Of a stretch of 64,000 nucleotides of DNA, positions 52,601 to 63,699 are shown piece after piece (within the stretch, counting starts at the first letter, position 1; each line of letters opens with the position of its first letter). The stretch comes from Doris montereyensis. Lineage: Eukaryota; Mollusca; Gastropoda; Nudibranchia; Dorididae. The stretch lies in contig JAXRKP010000024.1 of NCBI GenBank assembly GCA_037039925.1, positions 453,501 to 517,500 of the forward strand, in the 5' to 3' direction. The notes below the pieces were generated by a model, which was not told where the DNA came from, searched no databases, and saw nothing but the letters and a program-made list of their open reading frames with translations. The translations under genes were made by a program, and so were the position numbers.

Positions 52601-55140
52601 AACAGGCACGCATACGCAATGTCATTCAATCATAGTTTTTGAAAAAGAAACTTTGCTTGATAACAAGTACAATCTTCAAAAATAAAATAGTAAAATATTG
52701 AAGAAAAACTATTATCGATTCCAATAATCATCACACAGAGTGTCTGTATCATCCATATCGTGACTTCCGCTTATAATGAAATGATCACCCCGATCAAGAT
52801 GCACAGATGCTTATATTTACCAATCCGACTTGCGCCGCGCTGAGAAATGTACAAAAAAGAAAAGAAAAAAGAGACGCACACGCTTAAAAAAAGCATCGAA
52901 ATCCCCCTTTTTAGCGGTAGGTTAGCAGCACTGTTAGCGCTTTGACAATTTCTCCCCCAACCCTGGAAGCAATGCTGTAACATTGCTGGAGATCACTACT
53001 GCTAAACTGCCTCTAAGTTTTAACAGCTTTTTTGTATTCATATTTCTCACTCTTTTAAAGCGAATTAAATGTGAAACAATAAAGACATGGAAAAAAACAT
53101 ATGAGAAAACAATGCAGACCAAAAGTAGCGACACTTTTGCAAATGAAACTAAAAGGCATAAGTAGGTATGACTAAATATTTGTCAAGGCTAATACTGATG
53201 ATTTTATATTCTAAAACTTCAAGATATTGGTTATGCGATCTTGTAAAAAACATTAATAGAAAGAAAGTTCCTTCAAGGCCGTTACAGCTCATAGCAGAGC
53301 CAGAGCTTATCCCCGTTTCTAACATGAAGCGGAACAGGTCATGATAATCACCTCATGGACAGGACGCTAGTCTGATGAAGGTCTTTACTCCCAAGTTTGG
53401 ACTTGTATCCAAATGAACCTGGGTCGAGTGGGGAAAAAACGTGTTACATATCTTTCCCAAGGAACACAATGTCAGACATAGCTTTGCTAGGATTCAAACC
53501 CAAGACATCCAGATCCCCAGTCTGGCTGCGAATGTAAGATGTTGTTTATCAAGGCACACATTCAAAGGATTTAGGGAGCTCAACCAAATCATTTCCTTTC
53601 CATCACAATACCATCCACACAAAATACCTCATTCTTATTCAACTAATACTTATAGGATAATTGATATAAATAATAACCTCAATGCTGGCGTCAGCTAAAT
53701 CTTGTAATGTTGGCCATTTCTGAAAAAAAAAACAACAAACAAAAAAACTCAAAGTGAGTATGAATGATGAATTTTAATTGGATTTATCTTTCTTAATCGT
53801 ACACATAATGTAAGTCTAAATACACATTTTTGTCTTATTTTTCACAACGTGAATTTCAAAACAACAATAGCCCTCTTAACGCTAGCTGTTGTATAACGGG
53901 ATAGGCCAAACAGCACCAAATAATTTGAAGTGAATTTGACATGAGTGAAATTGTCACAAAGGGTACAAACCTTGTTACCAAGTTACCCTTGTACTTGTAA
54001 AAATATAATGTACACATGTTGTTGTCTAAGTTTACCTTTTTTCCCCTATTGTTTTCCTTCTTTGAAACTTATTTTCTGCATAACACATAATTTATATGAG
54101 ATTGCTAATAACAGTAGTGTCAAAAATATTTATTTTGTAATCCAAAATAGACAGTGGTTCTTTTATAACTTACAAAGAAGTCTATTTCTAAGCTTAGTTA
54201 AAATCTAGTCCCTTCAATACATGCAAAATATTTAAGTATTATTATTAAGGTGTATGTCTTAAAATTATATCATCTGTGAGAAATCACCAATCACAATGAA
54301 TATCTGATTTAAGTAGCATTGAAAAATATACGCCTTACCTTCATCCATCTTTCATAATAATCAATGACTGTTGCAACCTGTGTTTGCTGAAGCATTATCT
54401 CTGAAACCCATATGGCATAGGCTCTGCTGTTTGGATCATCTGTCATTATCTAAACATATGAAAGGGGCTTTTTTAGGCATATGTTGACTGATATTTCTAA
54501 AAACAAAGTAACCTACATATGCGTGAATGATCTTCGTTTCATTTATTTACTTATTTATTTGTTTTTCGAAATGCGACAAACATAGTACAAATTTCAAATA
54601 GTGTATTGTTTTTTTTTCTCTCTCAATGATATTTTTAGAAGAATTAAACAAAACAAATCGAAAACCCCAAGGTGAACGAAAGAAAATAATTCTGAAGACG
54701 AAAAAAAAAAATGTTCCATCTTGAAAACTTCTTTCACTCATCTTTAAAGAAACTACATTTCAGGAAAATGTCTGAACTATTGCAGCCACAAAAACATTCA
54801 TATATTCAGTCATTGATTTTCTTAGTTCATGACATTTAATAAATCTCAGATCATTCTACAAAGAAAAAAGGCAATATTTCTGATCATTTTAATAACCTAA
54901 ACTTGATATATCTGAGGGTAAATTAGTCGCTTTTAAATATATTTCCATGAAAAATATCTAAATTGTAGTAACGTAATGTGGGGCCATACTTTTCTCCATG
55001 GAAGATCTCTTTGGCTGACATCGAACCAAGATAGCAATGATTTTCGGAGAATAGCCTTTTCATCGGATGAAAAGTTATGAAAATATGACTTTGAATCTTT
55101 CTTTGCTTCCATATCTGTTAAACGCATGGGTTTTCTAAAT
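38085..55140 (-). CDS. MUTYH: MUTYH adenine DNA glycosylase, 13 coding exons with frameshifts; 5' exon not found
   Basis: MUTYH removes adenine mispaired with 8-oxoguanine in base-excision repair. The order of domains is complete. RDLPWRK comes first, then [19 protein letters not shown] (with the catalytic Glu of the family), [13 protein letters not shown] and the helix-hairpin-helix [31 protein letters not shown] (catalytic Asp) and a [4Fe-4S] cysteine loop follow, then a connector with a Cys cluster and a Nudix-like C-terminal domain with LLAGLWEF and the 8-oxoG-reading [13 protein letters not shown] (FSH loop). About 487 codons are recovered, against about 535-546 in human. Exon 1 of this model begins with an acceptor, so an upstream exon exists. 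The first ATG inside it is at 55127. Four small indels interrupt the frame, but splice phases fit when they are allowed. Confidence 0.93.
38289..38578 (-). mobile_element. SINE family A, copy 5 (most complete)
   Basis: On the minus strand it starts with TTGGCGGCCAAGTGGTC (A-box-like) and GGTTCAAATCC (B-box-like), 40-45 bp apart. The body includes the shared phrases and it ends at ccctgacggaactttgc. It lies in MUTYH intron 12, sense to the gene. Confidence 0.85.
39190..39640. repeat. 64-bp tandem repeat built from a tRNA-like half, inside a larger duplication
   Basis: Units starting cctgatttagtcagacgctc occur at 39301, 39365 and 39429, with a period of 64. Partial units lie at 39493 and 39580. 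Each contains, on the minus strand, tgtagctcagtcattagagc, which is an A box plus D-arm of tRNA type. The flank (gagtcaaactcagcaatcaa ... tataaactaagagt) is itself repeated before and after the array. Confidence 0.9.
39725..39965 (-). mobile_element. Diverged SINE family A-like copy
   Basis: The order of weakly matching phrases (atctcagtcttgg, gatctgtcataggtttt, tttcccaaggtcaaacc, aattcaaactgacgacc) follows family A. Confidence 0.5.
40950..41235. repeat. 34-bp minisatellite, about 8 units, abutting MUTYH exon 11
   Basis: The unit is gtaagttaaagtgaaataaa plus acagtaaatgtata. It repeats with almost no divergence from about 40960 to 41230. The first unit overlaps the pyrimidine tract of the acceptor for exon 11 (on the minus strand, ctgttttatttcac), so the array sits within a few bases of a functional splice site. 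Confidence 0.95.
41273..42360 (+). mobile_element. piggyBac element remnant with TTAA target duplication
   Basis: TTAA at 41273-41276 and at 42357-42360 flank a 1080-bp body. Its ends, ctcactgac and gtcagtgag, are perfect 9-bp inverted repeats. Inside, from about 41803, a frame reads [13 protein letters not shown], then [20 protein letters not shown], the Cys-rich C-terminal domain of piggyBac transposases. The DDE core is missing, so the copy is non-autonomous. It lies in MUTYH intron 10. The superfamily is supported by three independent marks: TTAA, inverted ends and the Cys domain. Confidence 0.85.
42453..42736. mobile_element. hAT-type MITE, 284 bp
   Basis: The left end caggcatgtcaaactc and the right end gagtttgacatgcccg are inverted repeats matching at 15 of 16 positions. 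The flanks ctttatac and ctttacat fit a degenerate 8-bp target duplication. Subterminal GGGCCACAT and agccgcatgcggttc are also typical of hAT non-autonomous elements. It lies in MUTYH intron 10. Confidence 0.85.
43119..44916. mobile_element. TA-flanked DNA transposon, 1.8 kb (Tc1/mariner/pogo-like ends)
   Basis: TA at 43117-43118 and 44917-44918 flank inverted ends. The left end is cagcggtgtcggccttagaa; the right end, reverse complemented, is cagtggtgtccgcctaagaa. The phrase cgcctaagaac recurs as subterminal iterons on both sides (about 43161, 43931, 44853). No transposase was recognised. The interior holds a T-rich/CT stretch (43570-43618) and a nested dispersed repeat. It lies in MUTYH intron 10. 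Confidence 0.8.
43855..43935 (-). repeat. Inverted copy of the dispersed repeat seen at 1281-1693
   Basis: gttgtctgatgaagggttat, tttgttctgtctttattag and tggagttgtcac are the reverse complement of phrases at about 1300-1400, with about 10 percent divergence. Confidence 0.8.
44935..45185 (+). mobile_element. SINE family G (tRNA-related head)
   Basis: It begins about 20 bp after the end of the preceding transposon. The head has cagtagctcagtcagtaaag (A box) and cctgcgttcgatttccagtc (B box). The body includes gcgtggaaagcaatggcaaa, and it ends in a tactac-type microsatellite tail. Confidence 0.75.
45186..46091. other. MUTYH intron 10, 5' part
   Basis: No host gene or clear repeat was recognised. 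Open frames of about 100 codons on the minus strand at 45193-45501 have no recognisable motif. Confidence 0.4.
46397..46915. mobile_element. TA-flanked MITE, 519 bp
   Basis: TA at 46395-46396 and 46916-46917 flank the ends. Left cagtcgaccccacttgtagt and right (reverse complement) ccgtcggctaggcttgtagt match at about 14 of 20 positions, and the agreement continues as ga. The phrase cttgtagtgag recurs inside at about 46538. It has no coding capacity and lies in MUTYH intron 9. Confidence 0.6.
47481..47997. mobile_element. hAT-like MITE, about 517 bp
   Basis: The left end cagggttcctactcat and the right end atgagtgagaaccct form an imperfect inverted repeat. Subterminal ccaagatttttcca-type phrases occur on both sides. 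No 8-bp duplication is visible. It lies in MUTYH intron 8. Confidence 0.6.
48526..48632 (+). mobile_element. SINE family A fragment, opposite orientation
   Basis: gactagcgtcctgtcc, ctgggataagctctgg and ccttgaaggtac are the reverse complement of the tail half of family A. The tRNA-like head is missing. Confidence 0.75.
49605..49800 (-). mobile_element. SINE family C, copy 2
   Basis: On the minus strand it has tagcttggttggtagcatgc (A-box-like) and gtcgcgggttcgctcccc (B-box-like). The same body as the copy at 18565 follows (ttttctgtcttttccttg, ctatggggctttaatat). Confidence 0.75.
49985..50300 (+). mobile_element. SINE family B, copy 2
   Basis: The head has cagtagtccagaggcaagg and agtgggttcgagcccccgcc. 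The body has cctagtcccatcggagacgg, gaggtcctgtgtgcagatc and cacgttaaagatcccttgg. The A and B boxes are better preserved here than in copy 1. Confidence 0.85.
51215..51375. repeat. Dispersed repeat shared with 59255-59330 and the window start
   Basis: accaatcacagccatgtcta-like sequence (51243-51263 and 59284-59304) and gctactcttcattcggctga (51308), also near 65-95, recur with moderate divergence. It is an unclassified dispersed repeat in MUTYH intron 4. Confidence 0.55.
51440..51490. repeat. GT microsatellite
   Basis: Interrupted GT repeat with GCAT and GTAT breaks. Confidence 0.9.
52133..52205 (-). mobile_element. tRNA-like SINE head, family F
   Basis: The minus strand reads gatgagatggccgaatggtc (A box) and tactgggttcgagcccca (B box). 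The T stem pairs at four of five positions but the acceptor stem does not close, so it is not a functional tRNA gene. Low-complexity A/T sequence follows on the minus strand as a putative body. It lies in MUTYH intron 4, close to exon 4. Confidence 0.6.
53262..53540 (-). mobile_element. SINE family A, copy 7
   Basis: The phrases agttccttcaaggccgttac, ggacaggacgctagtctgat, tttcccaaggaacacaatg and ggattcaaacccaagacatc are present. The A box at the far end is degraded. It lies in MUTYH intron 3. Confidence 0.8.
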
Positions 55141-55205
55141 CTGTGAAATGAAACAATATAAAAGTGTTATATGTATGACATATGAATAGTCTCTATATTT
55201 ATTTT

Positions 55206-55452
55206 TTTCTTCAAGGCCATTACAGCCAGAACTTATCCTGGTTTCTATAACGTGAGGCGGAACAGGTGATATTAATCACCCAGGACAGGACGATAGTTTG
55301 ATGCAGGTTTTTACTCCTTAGCTAGTGCTTGTGCCCATTTGCACCTGGGTTGAGTAGTGAAAATAAATGTAAAGTGTCTTTCCCAAGGAACTCAACCCAA
55401 GACCTCATGATCCTAAATCCAGCAGCCTCACCAATCAGCCACCGACTCCACA
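55206..55452 (-). mobile_element. SINE family A, copy 8
   Basis: ttcttcaaggccattacagc, cccaggacaggacgatag and tttcccaaggaactcaaccc are in family order, just upstream of MUTYH exon 1. Confidence 0.78.
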
Positions 55453-55667
55453 TTTTCTACATATCACATAGAACTTAATTTGACATAGTCAGTGTTAATT
55501 GTCAATACAATGAAGTCAACTGCCACTCCTGCTTCACCCACCCTCAAAGCCTATATACCAGTATACTAGGATAATAAGAGATTATGGAGACCACAGCAAA
55601 TTTGACAATATGTATCTTTCAAGTTAAATTCAAGACATACGCTTCACAACAAATTCATGTGCAGCTC

Positions 55668-57012
55668 AAATTGAAATCAAATACCTCAAATTGAAATCAA
55701 ATATCTCAAATTGAAATCAAATTGAAATCAAATACCTCAAATTGAAATCAAATACAGTAGTGACCACCTAAATGCCCGGTGCTTGGGAAGCAGACAAAAC
55801 GGGCATATAGGCGAAATGGGCATTTAGGTGAAAGTAGGTCAGGGGCAACAATTTGAGGGTAGGCCCATTTCTGTGATGTTGGGTTTCCCTAATGACTTGT
55901 CAATTTCGTCCAGGATTTGAAGCTTCTTTTGTATATCACTTCCTGGTGTATTCATTATTTTTCAAGGTGTAAATCTGTATGTAGCTGTGCAAAATTCGTT
56001 GTTACTATGGAGGCTAAAAGTAGAAAAAGGACCTGATCCAATGTTTGTTTCCTCATTAACTGGCATAACCCACACTATAATCATGCAACTTATTTCATCA
56101 CGAGACCTATGACTTAAGTAATTATACAAATTTGGATGAGAAAAACAGGATAAAGAAAAGCCACATCCAATGAGACCAACGTGTGCATAAATTAACACGA
56201 ATCTTACAACTCCTTCGATTCATAATCCTCATGTTAAAGTTAAGACAACAGACAGACAAGGATAAAGATTCAAAGTCATAGCCAGATCGTTTGTTTTTGG
56301 AAAAGTCATCAGTTGTACGAAAAATTTATTGCGAGAAAAAGGGAAACCTGGAAACCATTACGCTTTTTAACGCTGAGGTAGTGAGCGCGCGGATGGGTTG
56401 ACTGTCTCTCGCCACATTGGATATGGCCAATACAGCAATAAAACTGTTCACACCTTGTCCTTCGATCGCGATGAGCGTCCGGGCCTAAAGACGCTAGGTG
56501 ATTGCATGCCACTTGTGACATCAAGAAAGACATGTGGGCGGAGTCCGGAAGACTGTTCAATTCTAATTGCCCGATGACAAACCAGTGATCCAATAGGACA
56601 AAGGATGTGCTGTACATTGGGTGGAGTTATGAAGAGAAGATTGGTCAACATTTAGTACATTAAGTTCTACAATGGATAGGTAATGAAGGGTAGTTGCAAT
56701 GCATGGCACATTGTTGACGGGCATAAGCCTGATTAGATTCGCGATCGGATCACATGTATGATAAAAAACCCCAGAATATTTAATTAATTATGGAGGTATT
56801 TTGTGATACTTTGGGGAGAAAAATACTTGCAGTTGTCGTTGAGACTGGGCATTTATATAGAAAAAATTTGGTGTCACTGAGATGGCGGGCATTTAGGCGA
56901 AACGGACATTTAGGCGGCGGGCATTTAGGCGGTCACTACTGTACCTCAAATGTGAAATCAAATACTTCAAAGTGAAATCAAACACCTCAAATTGAAACCA
57001 AATACTTTCAAA
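55668..57012. repeat. Short tandem array split by a transposon
   Basis: Units of about 20-21 bp (ctcaaattgaaatcaaatac) occur at 55668-55754 and resume at 56942-57012. The transposon at 55755-56941 interrupts the array. Confidence 0.9.
55755..56941. mobile_element. TA-flanked DNA transposon, 1.19 kb
   Basis: TA at 55753-55754 and 56942-56943 flank inverted ends. The left end cagtagtgaccacctaaatg is mirrored by cagtagtgaccgcctaaatg (reverse complement of the right end), with one mismatch in 20. Iterons of gggcatttaggcg type crowd both ends. Open frames inside (about 100 codons on the minus strand) are not recognised. It is non-autonomous, or its transposase is too decayed to see. Confidence 0.88.
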
Positions 57013-58900
57013 CTTTGCGGAACAGCTTTAAAATGCCTTTTACCATTCAAAGTGCGTTACCCTGGTATTATGTATTTGCTGTCAAGGCAAGAAGTGAAGT
57101 CTGTAGTCAAAAAGAGGAATTTGAAAACAAAACAATGTCGAGATATCATTGAATGATTTTGAGTAGGGCTGACATTATACTGACAAGAAATGTGAGTCGG
57201 ACAGCATGTAAGTGTTGTGTAAGCCGAGCATAAATAACCTACTATGCTTCCTTCTCCCTTCCCAATTGTTCTTTTCATACAAACTTATCTCAATCTTGCG
57301 TTCCATCTTTACTTTAAGGCTCCCTTCCATTCTTTTTCTATATCTCCCTCTAACCTTTATTCCCTTCCCCTATCATCTGCTCATTCTTCTATGTCTCTCC
57401 TCTCCTACATTACAATCAAAGTATTATCATCCCTACCACCTTAATTGTTCTATACACTCAAATACGCTTAATCCGACATTCATTGGCCTAGAGATTTCTT
57501 TTCGAATGTATTTTTCGGTTTATCAGAAAGGCGATGACAATGATAGTGATAGTAGTGGCAAGAGTGAGTTGTGTAATGTCTAGACTAACACAGCACGCAT
57601 GGCAACAATGTATGCTATACATTTGTGCATGCACATTACTTATTCACACATCACATTTAATTTAGGCAGGTAAGAAAGCGGTTAGTGACGTGAGCGAGAA
57701 GGAAGAAGAAGGGTGGGGAGAGAAGGATCTGAGGGGGGGTGTGTGTGTTACTAGACAACTAAGTAAGGTTAGTAGATTTACGGCACTTTTAGGTTGGTTT
57801 TTAATGACTCATCTAACCATAAACCCTTCTATTTTCAAGGTTTCATGTGTTTGTCCGGTAAACTGCAGTCCGGCCCTGGTATATTTAAACAGCATATAAA
57901 TGAATTAGTATCTCATTAGCAGGTATGATTGGATTATAAGCCTTCATTCATCATACGGCTGACAATCAGGCTTTAAGCGATGACAGTAATGCTCAAAATG
58001 TGTGTTAGAAAATAGACCTATTTAACAATTTCGATAAGTTTTATATCAAAATTAAACATAACAAAACAATACAATTCCTGTCATACAAACTTAATGCTGG
58101 GTCCACACTTGAACATTATTTGGTGAACAGGTGGCATGCTCATTTGATGTGGTTCATATTCAAGTGCGGACTGCTCTTCAAGAAAGTAGCTGTGCAGTTT
58201 TCCGTTGTGGCCACGGCACGTTAAGCCTATGATACCTGTGCGGCATACAAGAAAAGCAACCTAAAAAGATGCAAACCCAGAGTATATTACGCCTCGTGTT
58301 TTGTTTATGCGCCCCGTTCACCAAAAATGCTCAGGTTTGGACCGAGCAAATGCAAAAGATGCACGTGTACACAACATTGCTTGATTGCTACAATGTTCAG
58401 ATAATGAACTAATCTAGGTTGATTATGATTTCTAGATCTCAACACAGAAAGATGTAATGTCTACTTCTTGATCACACTTGATTGTAGTTGTAGTCTTAGT
58501 GGGAGCTTAGGAAATATCCCTGGTGTCATAATAAATCTCTGTGGGCTGAGGACTTGATCCACTATAGAAAGATGAGCCAGCTGAGGTCATAGGCCTAAGC
58601 TTTGAGTCTTCGTTTCAAGGGTTCTGAATAGAACTTAAGCGTAATCCAGAGAGGGAGAAAGATGAATCTGATCAGAGTAATCATTGTAGGCCTAATACTA
58701 CTTTTATGGTTAATGTCGACCCCAAACTAGACCTACACTACATAGCTTCTATCTAGACTAAATCGACTTGATGTAGTAAGAATACTCAAGAATCAAAAGC
58801 TCGGGAATGAAGTATGAAGATTGAAGACCTAGATCTAGATCTTCCTTAGTACTAAGTACCTACCCTAATGAGGATATTATTTACTGTTATGTTATTGTTA
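57013..58900. other. Gene-poor stretch
   Basis: No gene recognised. A T/C-rich stretch (57240-57440) gives spurious open frames. The missing MUTYH first exon may lie in this or the next stretch. Confidence 0.35.
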
Positions 58901-59951
58901 TATTTGGCGGTAAAATCTTCCACTGCGGAGTTGTATAAGATCTCATCTGAGGCGACGCCCACTTGACCTCGTCTTCCGTCCCACCCCAGGCGAGCTTACT
59001 TGCCTCGGTCCCACCGCAGGCATTTTTGCTTGAGAGGGCGCCTAAGTCCCACCCTTCCCCTCTCTGAATTCGGTGATTCCCTATTCCCTAAATCTAAAAC
59101 TAAAGAACGGTGGTACTATTTTGGTACTATTTCAGCCTGCGGGGAAATTCGCAGCCTGCGGGGAAATTCGGCCGATCTCGTATCTGGCCTGGGGAAAATA
59201 TTTACCCAAAAATCCGCTAAGTTCAAATAAATAGACTAGGCTCTGACGCTGTTGCGACGCCTAATTTCTACTAATCAACTGAAACCAATCACAGCCATGT
59301 CTACACTCTTGTCAGGGGAACTAATAGGGACATCTAGGCCCAGACCGGTGCCGTTCTTCAATCGTTTGACATCACCAACAGAAAAAGGAAAAACCTTGGC
59401 TAGTCTACTCTCACTCTCATTAAAATAATAAAACATTGTGTCATTGCAGTAATGTAACATAGTGTTGCGGTACAATTGTTTACATGTTTGTTACGTTTAA
59501 AAAAATCATCTGTTCTTTTCAAGTTAATCTCTTTCGGCATCTTTCTCTTCTGTTTATTTAATGTAATGGTTTGTTTACCGAACGCTTTTACCCCATGGTA
59601 GACTCCGATCGGATGAAATCCGGCTACGTATCGTTTTTGTGTTTCCTTGTGTGTTAATTACGCTTCTTTCACTTGTTGTTTGTTTATTGAGAGTAAATGA
59701 ATTTCTTTATTCGCATGCTTTATTTATTTGATTGTTTTTTGTTTGTTTGTTTGTTCATTCTCTCAATTTACTCATTGTTTAAAGAGATGCCGTACTGACT
59801 TTTGGTTAAAACGACAGACAGACAAATGACCATGCAAGCAGAGATGGAAAAAAAAGGCCAAAAGAAAGAGATAGTCAGTTTTCGAGATAGCTGAGAAAAT
59901 AACGACAAGAATGTTAAAAGACAATAAAAGGAGAAGGGGCAGACAGACACA
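58901..59951. other. GC-richer stretch with small local duplications
   Basis: The phrases cgtcccaccccaggcgagc and ggtcccaccgcaggcat, and the doubled gcctgcggggaaattcg at about 59134-59170, are local repeats. Their higher GC content could mark a promoter for MUTYH on the minus strand, but nothing proves it. A copy of the 51.2-kb dispersed repeat lies at 59255-59330. Confidence 0.35.
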
Positions 59952-60395
<444 letters not shown>

Positions 60396-61764
60396 AACTT
60401 TATTCCCTATGGAAAATAGAACAACTAGTTTGATATGACCGGTCGGTATAATTTCTGTTCCGATCTTCTTTTTGATCTCCGAGCTTTCTCATTGCTGTTC
60501 TTATTTTCTTCATTTTCATTATTTATTATTGCTCTCTTTCTCTGTCTCTACCTGTCTGTCTGTTGTCTCCTTATAAAAGTAACTTTCTATCAGACAAGCT
60601 GTGACACACATCTTCACACACATCACAGAGAGAGAGAGTAATAGAAACTAAAGAGAAGAGATTGAGAGAGAGGAGAGAGAGTCAGAGAGAGAGAGAGAGA
60701 TTTTGAGACAAGACAGGGTGGGGTTAGAATTTTTGGTACAATCAGTGTCTAATTTTTTCTCTCTCTGTTTTTTTTGATTTTGAAAGACAATACATCTATT
60801 CTATGTCAATGCATAGTCTGTTTACATTTTCGCTCCCTCTTATCTTTGTGAAGAGCAAATAAAACTAAACAGAATCCAATTGTAAAGGATTCCAAGTCAT
60901 TCTTTATTTTGATTTTGAGACAATACATTTGTCTTTCAGTGTTAAAATGGGTTAAAACAGAATTAAAATGTTGAATAACAGTTTATTAAAATGATATTAA
61001 AGAATAAAATAATACAATAAAAAGACAAGAAAAACACAAAGAAGAAGAAAATATGGAATTAAAACATTTCATCCGACTTGTCCAAACAGACAGTTGAATG
61101 TGGCCGAATTTCCTCACACTGAGTAGATGTCACATTTCATATGCTATTTTTGAATACTAATACATTATGTATATTATTATGCAGAGTGGCTATATATGGG
61201 CATATTTTTGTGCATACTCTTGATTTGTATGGTGTTATTTTTGAAGTTTTCCCCTAGTTTTATTGCTGCTAGCAGTCCGTCTAAAACACACATAATGTTG
61301 AGACCTTCCCAATGTTCGACTTTTGCGGTCGAAATAGTACTACTCTATCCTAATAGTAATATGACATCGTTATACCACGGTCGACCTCAGTTGCTTGTTG
61401 TAGTACAGCTGTGTCTGAAACTAAGAAATCGGTAAATAGATCAAGCATTGCTTTTTCATTTCTATACAGAAATCAAACTGGATTGCAGTCAAGGGAATAT
61501 AAATTTTATGTTATAAAAATCCCAACTGCTTTATTCTTCCTATGGAAAAAAGAAAAAAAAGAACAACTCAAAAAAGTTTGATAGGTGACATCTGCCGGTC
61601 GGTATAATTTCTGTTTCCGATCTTCTTTTGATCTCCGTTAATGGCTTTCTCATTGCTGTTCTTATTTTCTTCATTTTCATTATTTATTATTGCTCTCTTT
61701 CTCTGTCTCTACCTGTCTGTCTGTGTGTCTCCTTATAAAAGTAACTTTCTATCAGACAAGCTAC
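60396..61764. repeat. Direct repeat module, copies at about 60396-60602 and 61530-61764
   Basis: Both contain ggtcggtataatttctgtt, ctttctcattgctgttctta, tgctctctttctctgtctct and taactttctatcagacaagc in order, about 1.16 kb apart. The stretch between (61440-61520) has a third module that recurs at 62560 and 62695. Confidence 0.9.
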
Positions 61765-61897
61765 AGTGATGATTTTTTTGTTATATCAATATACAATGCA
61801 TATGATTATGAGTTGATCGTACTTCGTTCGCCAAAGGCTATGTTGCAAATCCGCTAACAATACATATCACGTGATGTTAGAGGATATATAGGTTACG

Positions 61898-62260
61898 GTG
61901 ACATCAAGTACGATCATTAGATCAAATGAGTACTCGAGACTGAAGTTGAGCGGACTTTTAATTGTAATGAGCGGGAATCGAGAAATAACATCTCGTAACA
62001 ATACTAAGTTTCGTAATTCGCACGCAAAACAATCCTTTTCCAATCAATTAAAATTCTTATTTGATCCTAGATTTTATTTGCTAAAAACATAGATCAGACT
62101 ATTGAAATCTACATCCGAAATATGGAGGTTGTGTGTGGAGTGGTTCCTGAGTTATAAGCGGTTAACGTTAGAGAAATTCAACTTTGTATATAGAGAATTA
62201 CCTTGTGCTATAAATAGTATGACAGTCATAGACAATTATTTATAGCAGTGTTCGATTTCA
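61898..62260. other. Unassigned sequence between repeat modules
   Basis: AT-rich, with a 25-bp phrase at about 61904-61930 (atcaagtacgatcattagat) that returns at 63964. No gene recognised. Confidence 0.4.
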
Positions 62261-62267
62261 CCACAGT

Positions 62268-62435
62268 TTCCCCCGTATGACAAGTCAGTATATTTAGATA
62301 TGTTGGCTAACAGTAGACGGACTGAGCCGTGGCAGTGTGGAAAACTAAGAATTGATCTTTCCTCAGAGCCTGAAGCTGATGATCTGTACACCAATTCTCG
62401 GATTGGGGTACACCACACTGCTAACTCGATACTTA
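62268..62435 (+). other. Exon-like segment of unknown origin
   Basis: It follows an acceptor-like ttcaccacag. One open frame runs YDKSVYLDMLANSRRTEPWQ and on through LRIDLSSEPEADDLYTNS. The codon choice and composition look more coding-like than the surroundings. No donor is convincing and no family is recognised with confidence. The LDMLANS phrase resembles the start of a GoLoco motif, but the required Asp-Gln-Arg is absent. Confidence 0.3.
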
Positions 62436-63056
62436 GTCTTTTGCTCTTTTTTCTTCTTTTTTCTTTATTCAAACACACGTACATAAGTGTTATCACTTAT
62501 CGAAACTATTGAGTTTTACAATCAGTATCTAATTTTTTTTTTTTGCCTGTTTTATAGGCAATTCAAATTGGATTGCAAACAAAAGAATGTTTTTAAAATC
62601 CTCACTCAATTTTTTATCAAAATTTAAAAAAATGAAAATAATAACACATATAATATTTGTTCTTTTAGATTTTTAAAATTTCTGTAGGAAATTCAAACTT
62701 GATTGCAGAAATGAAAATTCACACTCAATTCTTCATATTAAGAATAGTAATAATAGTAGCACATGTAATAAGAAATACGATTTTAAAAAAAACGACAAAA
62801 GACACACACACAAAAAAAACGTGATAGGAGCACCTGTTTGCCAAGTGTTTTGATTGATTAAGAGCCGGTATACATTCTGTTGTGGTTTCTCTTCCTACCA
62901 TTGGTGTTGTTATTTTTTCACTTCTATTATTTTTAGCACTATTTGAAATATTTCTCTGTCTGTTTATCTATCTATCTGTCTGTCTGTCTGTCTGTCTGCC
63001 TGACTCTCTAGTTCTCATGCTGTCTACGGGTCTGTCAATTTGTCTGATCTCTCCAT

Positions 63057-63697
<641 letters not shown>

Positions 63698-63699
63698 TT

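Larger units (their letters stand above)
49450..55140 (-). other. MUTYH: MUTYH exons 1-6 (catalytic glycosylase core)
   Basis: In transcript order the exons are 55140-54990, 54449-54339, 53719-53678, 52424-52353, 50792-50679 and 49547-49450. All six read in one uninterrupted frame and join in matching phase. Exon 2 carries the catalytic Glu in [11 protein letters not shown]. Exon 4 carries LGYYSRGRR. Exon 5 carries the helix-hairpin-helix loop PGVGRYTAG. Exon 6 carries the catalytic Asp in VDGNV. No active-site residue is missing. Every acceptor ends in AG after a pyrimidine or AT-rich tract, and every donor is GT. Confidence 0.92.

Noticed and set aside
56309..56617. 102-codon minus-strand frame inside the 55.8-kb transposon as a transposase
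   Set aside because: No DDE-type motif or helix-turn-helix could be recognised; too short and without homology that I can name.
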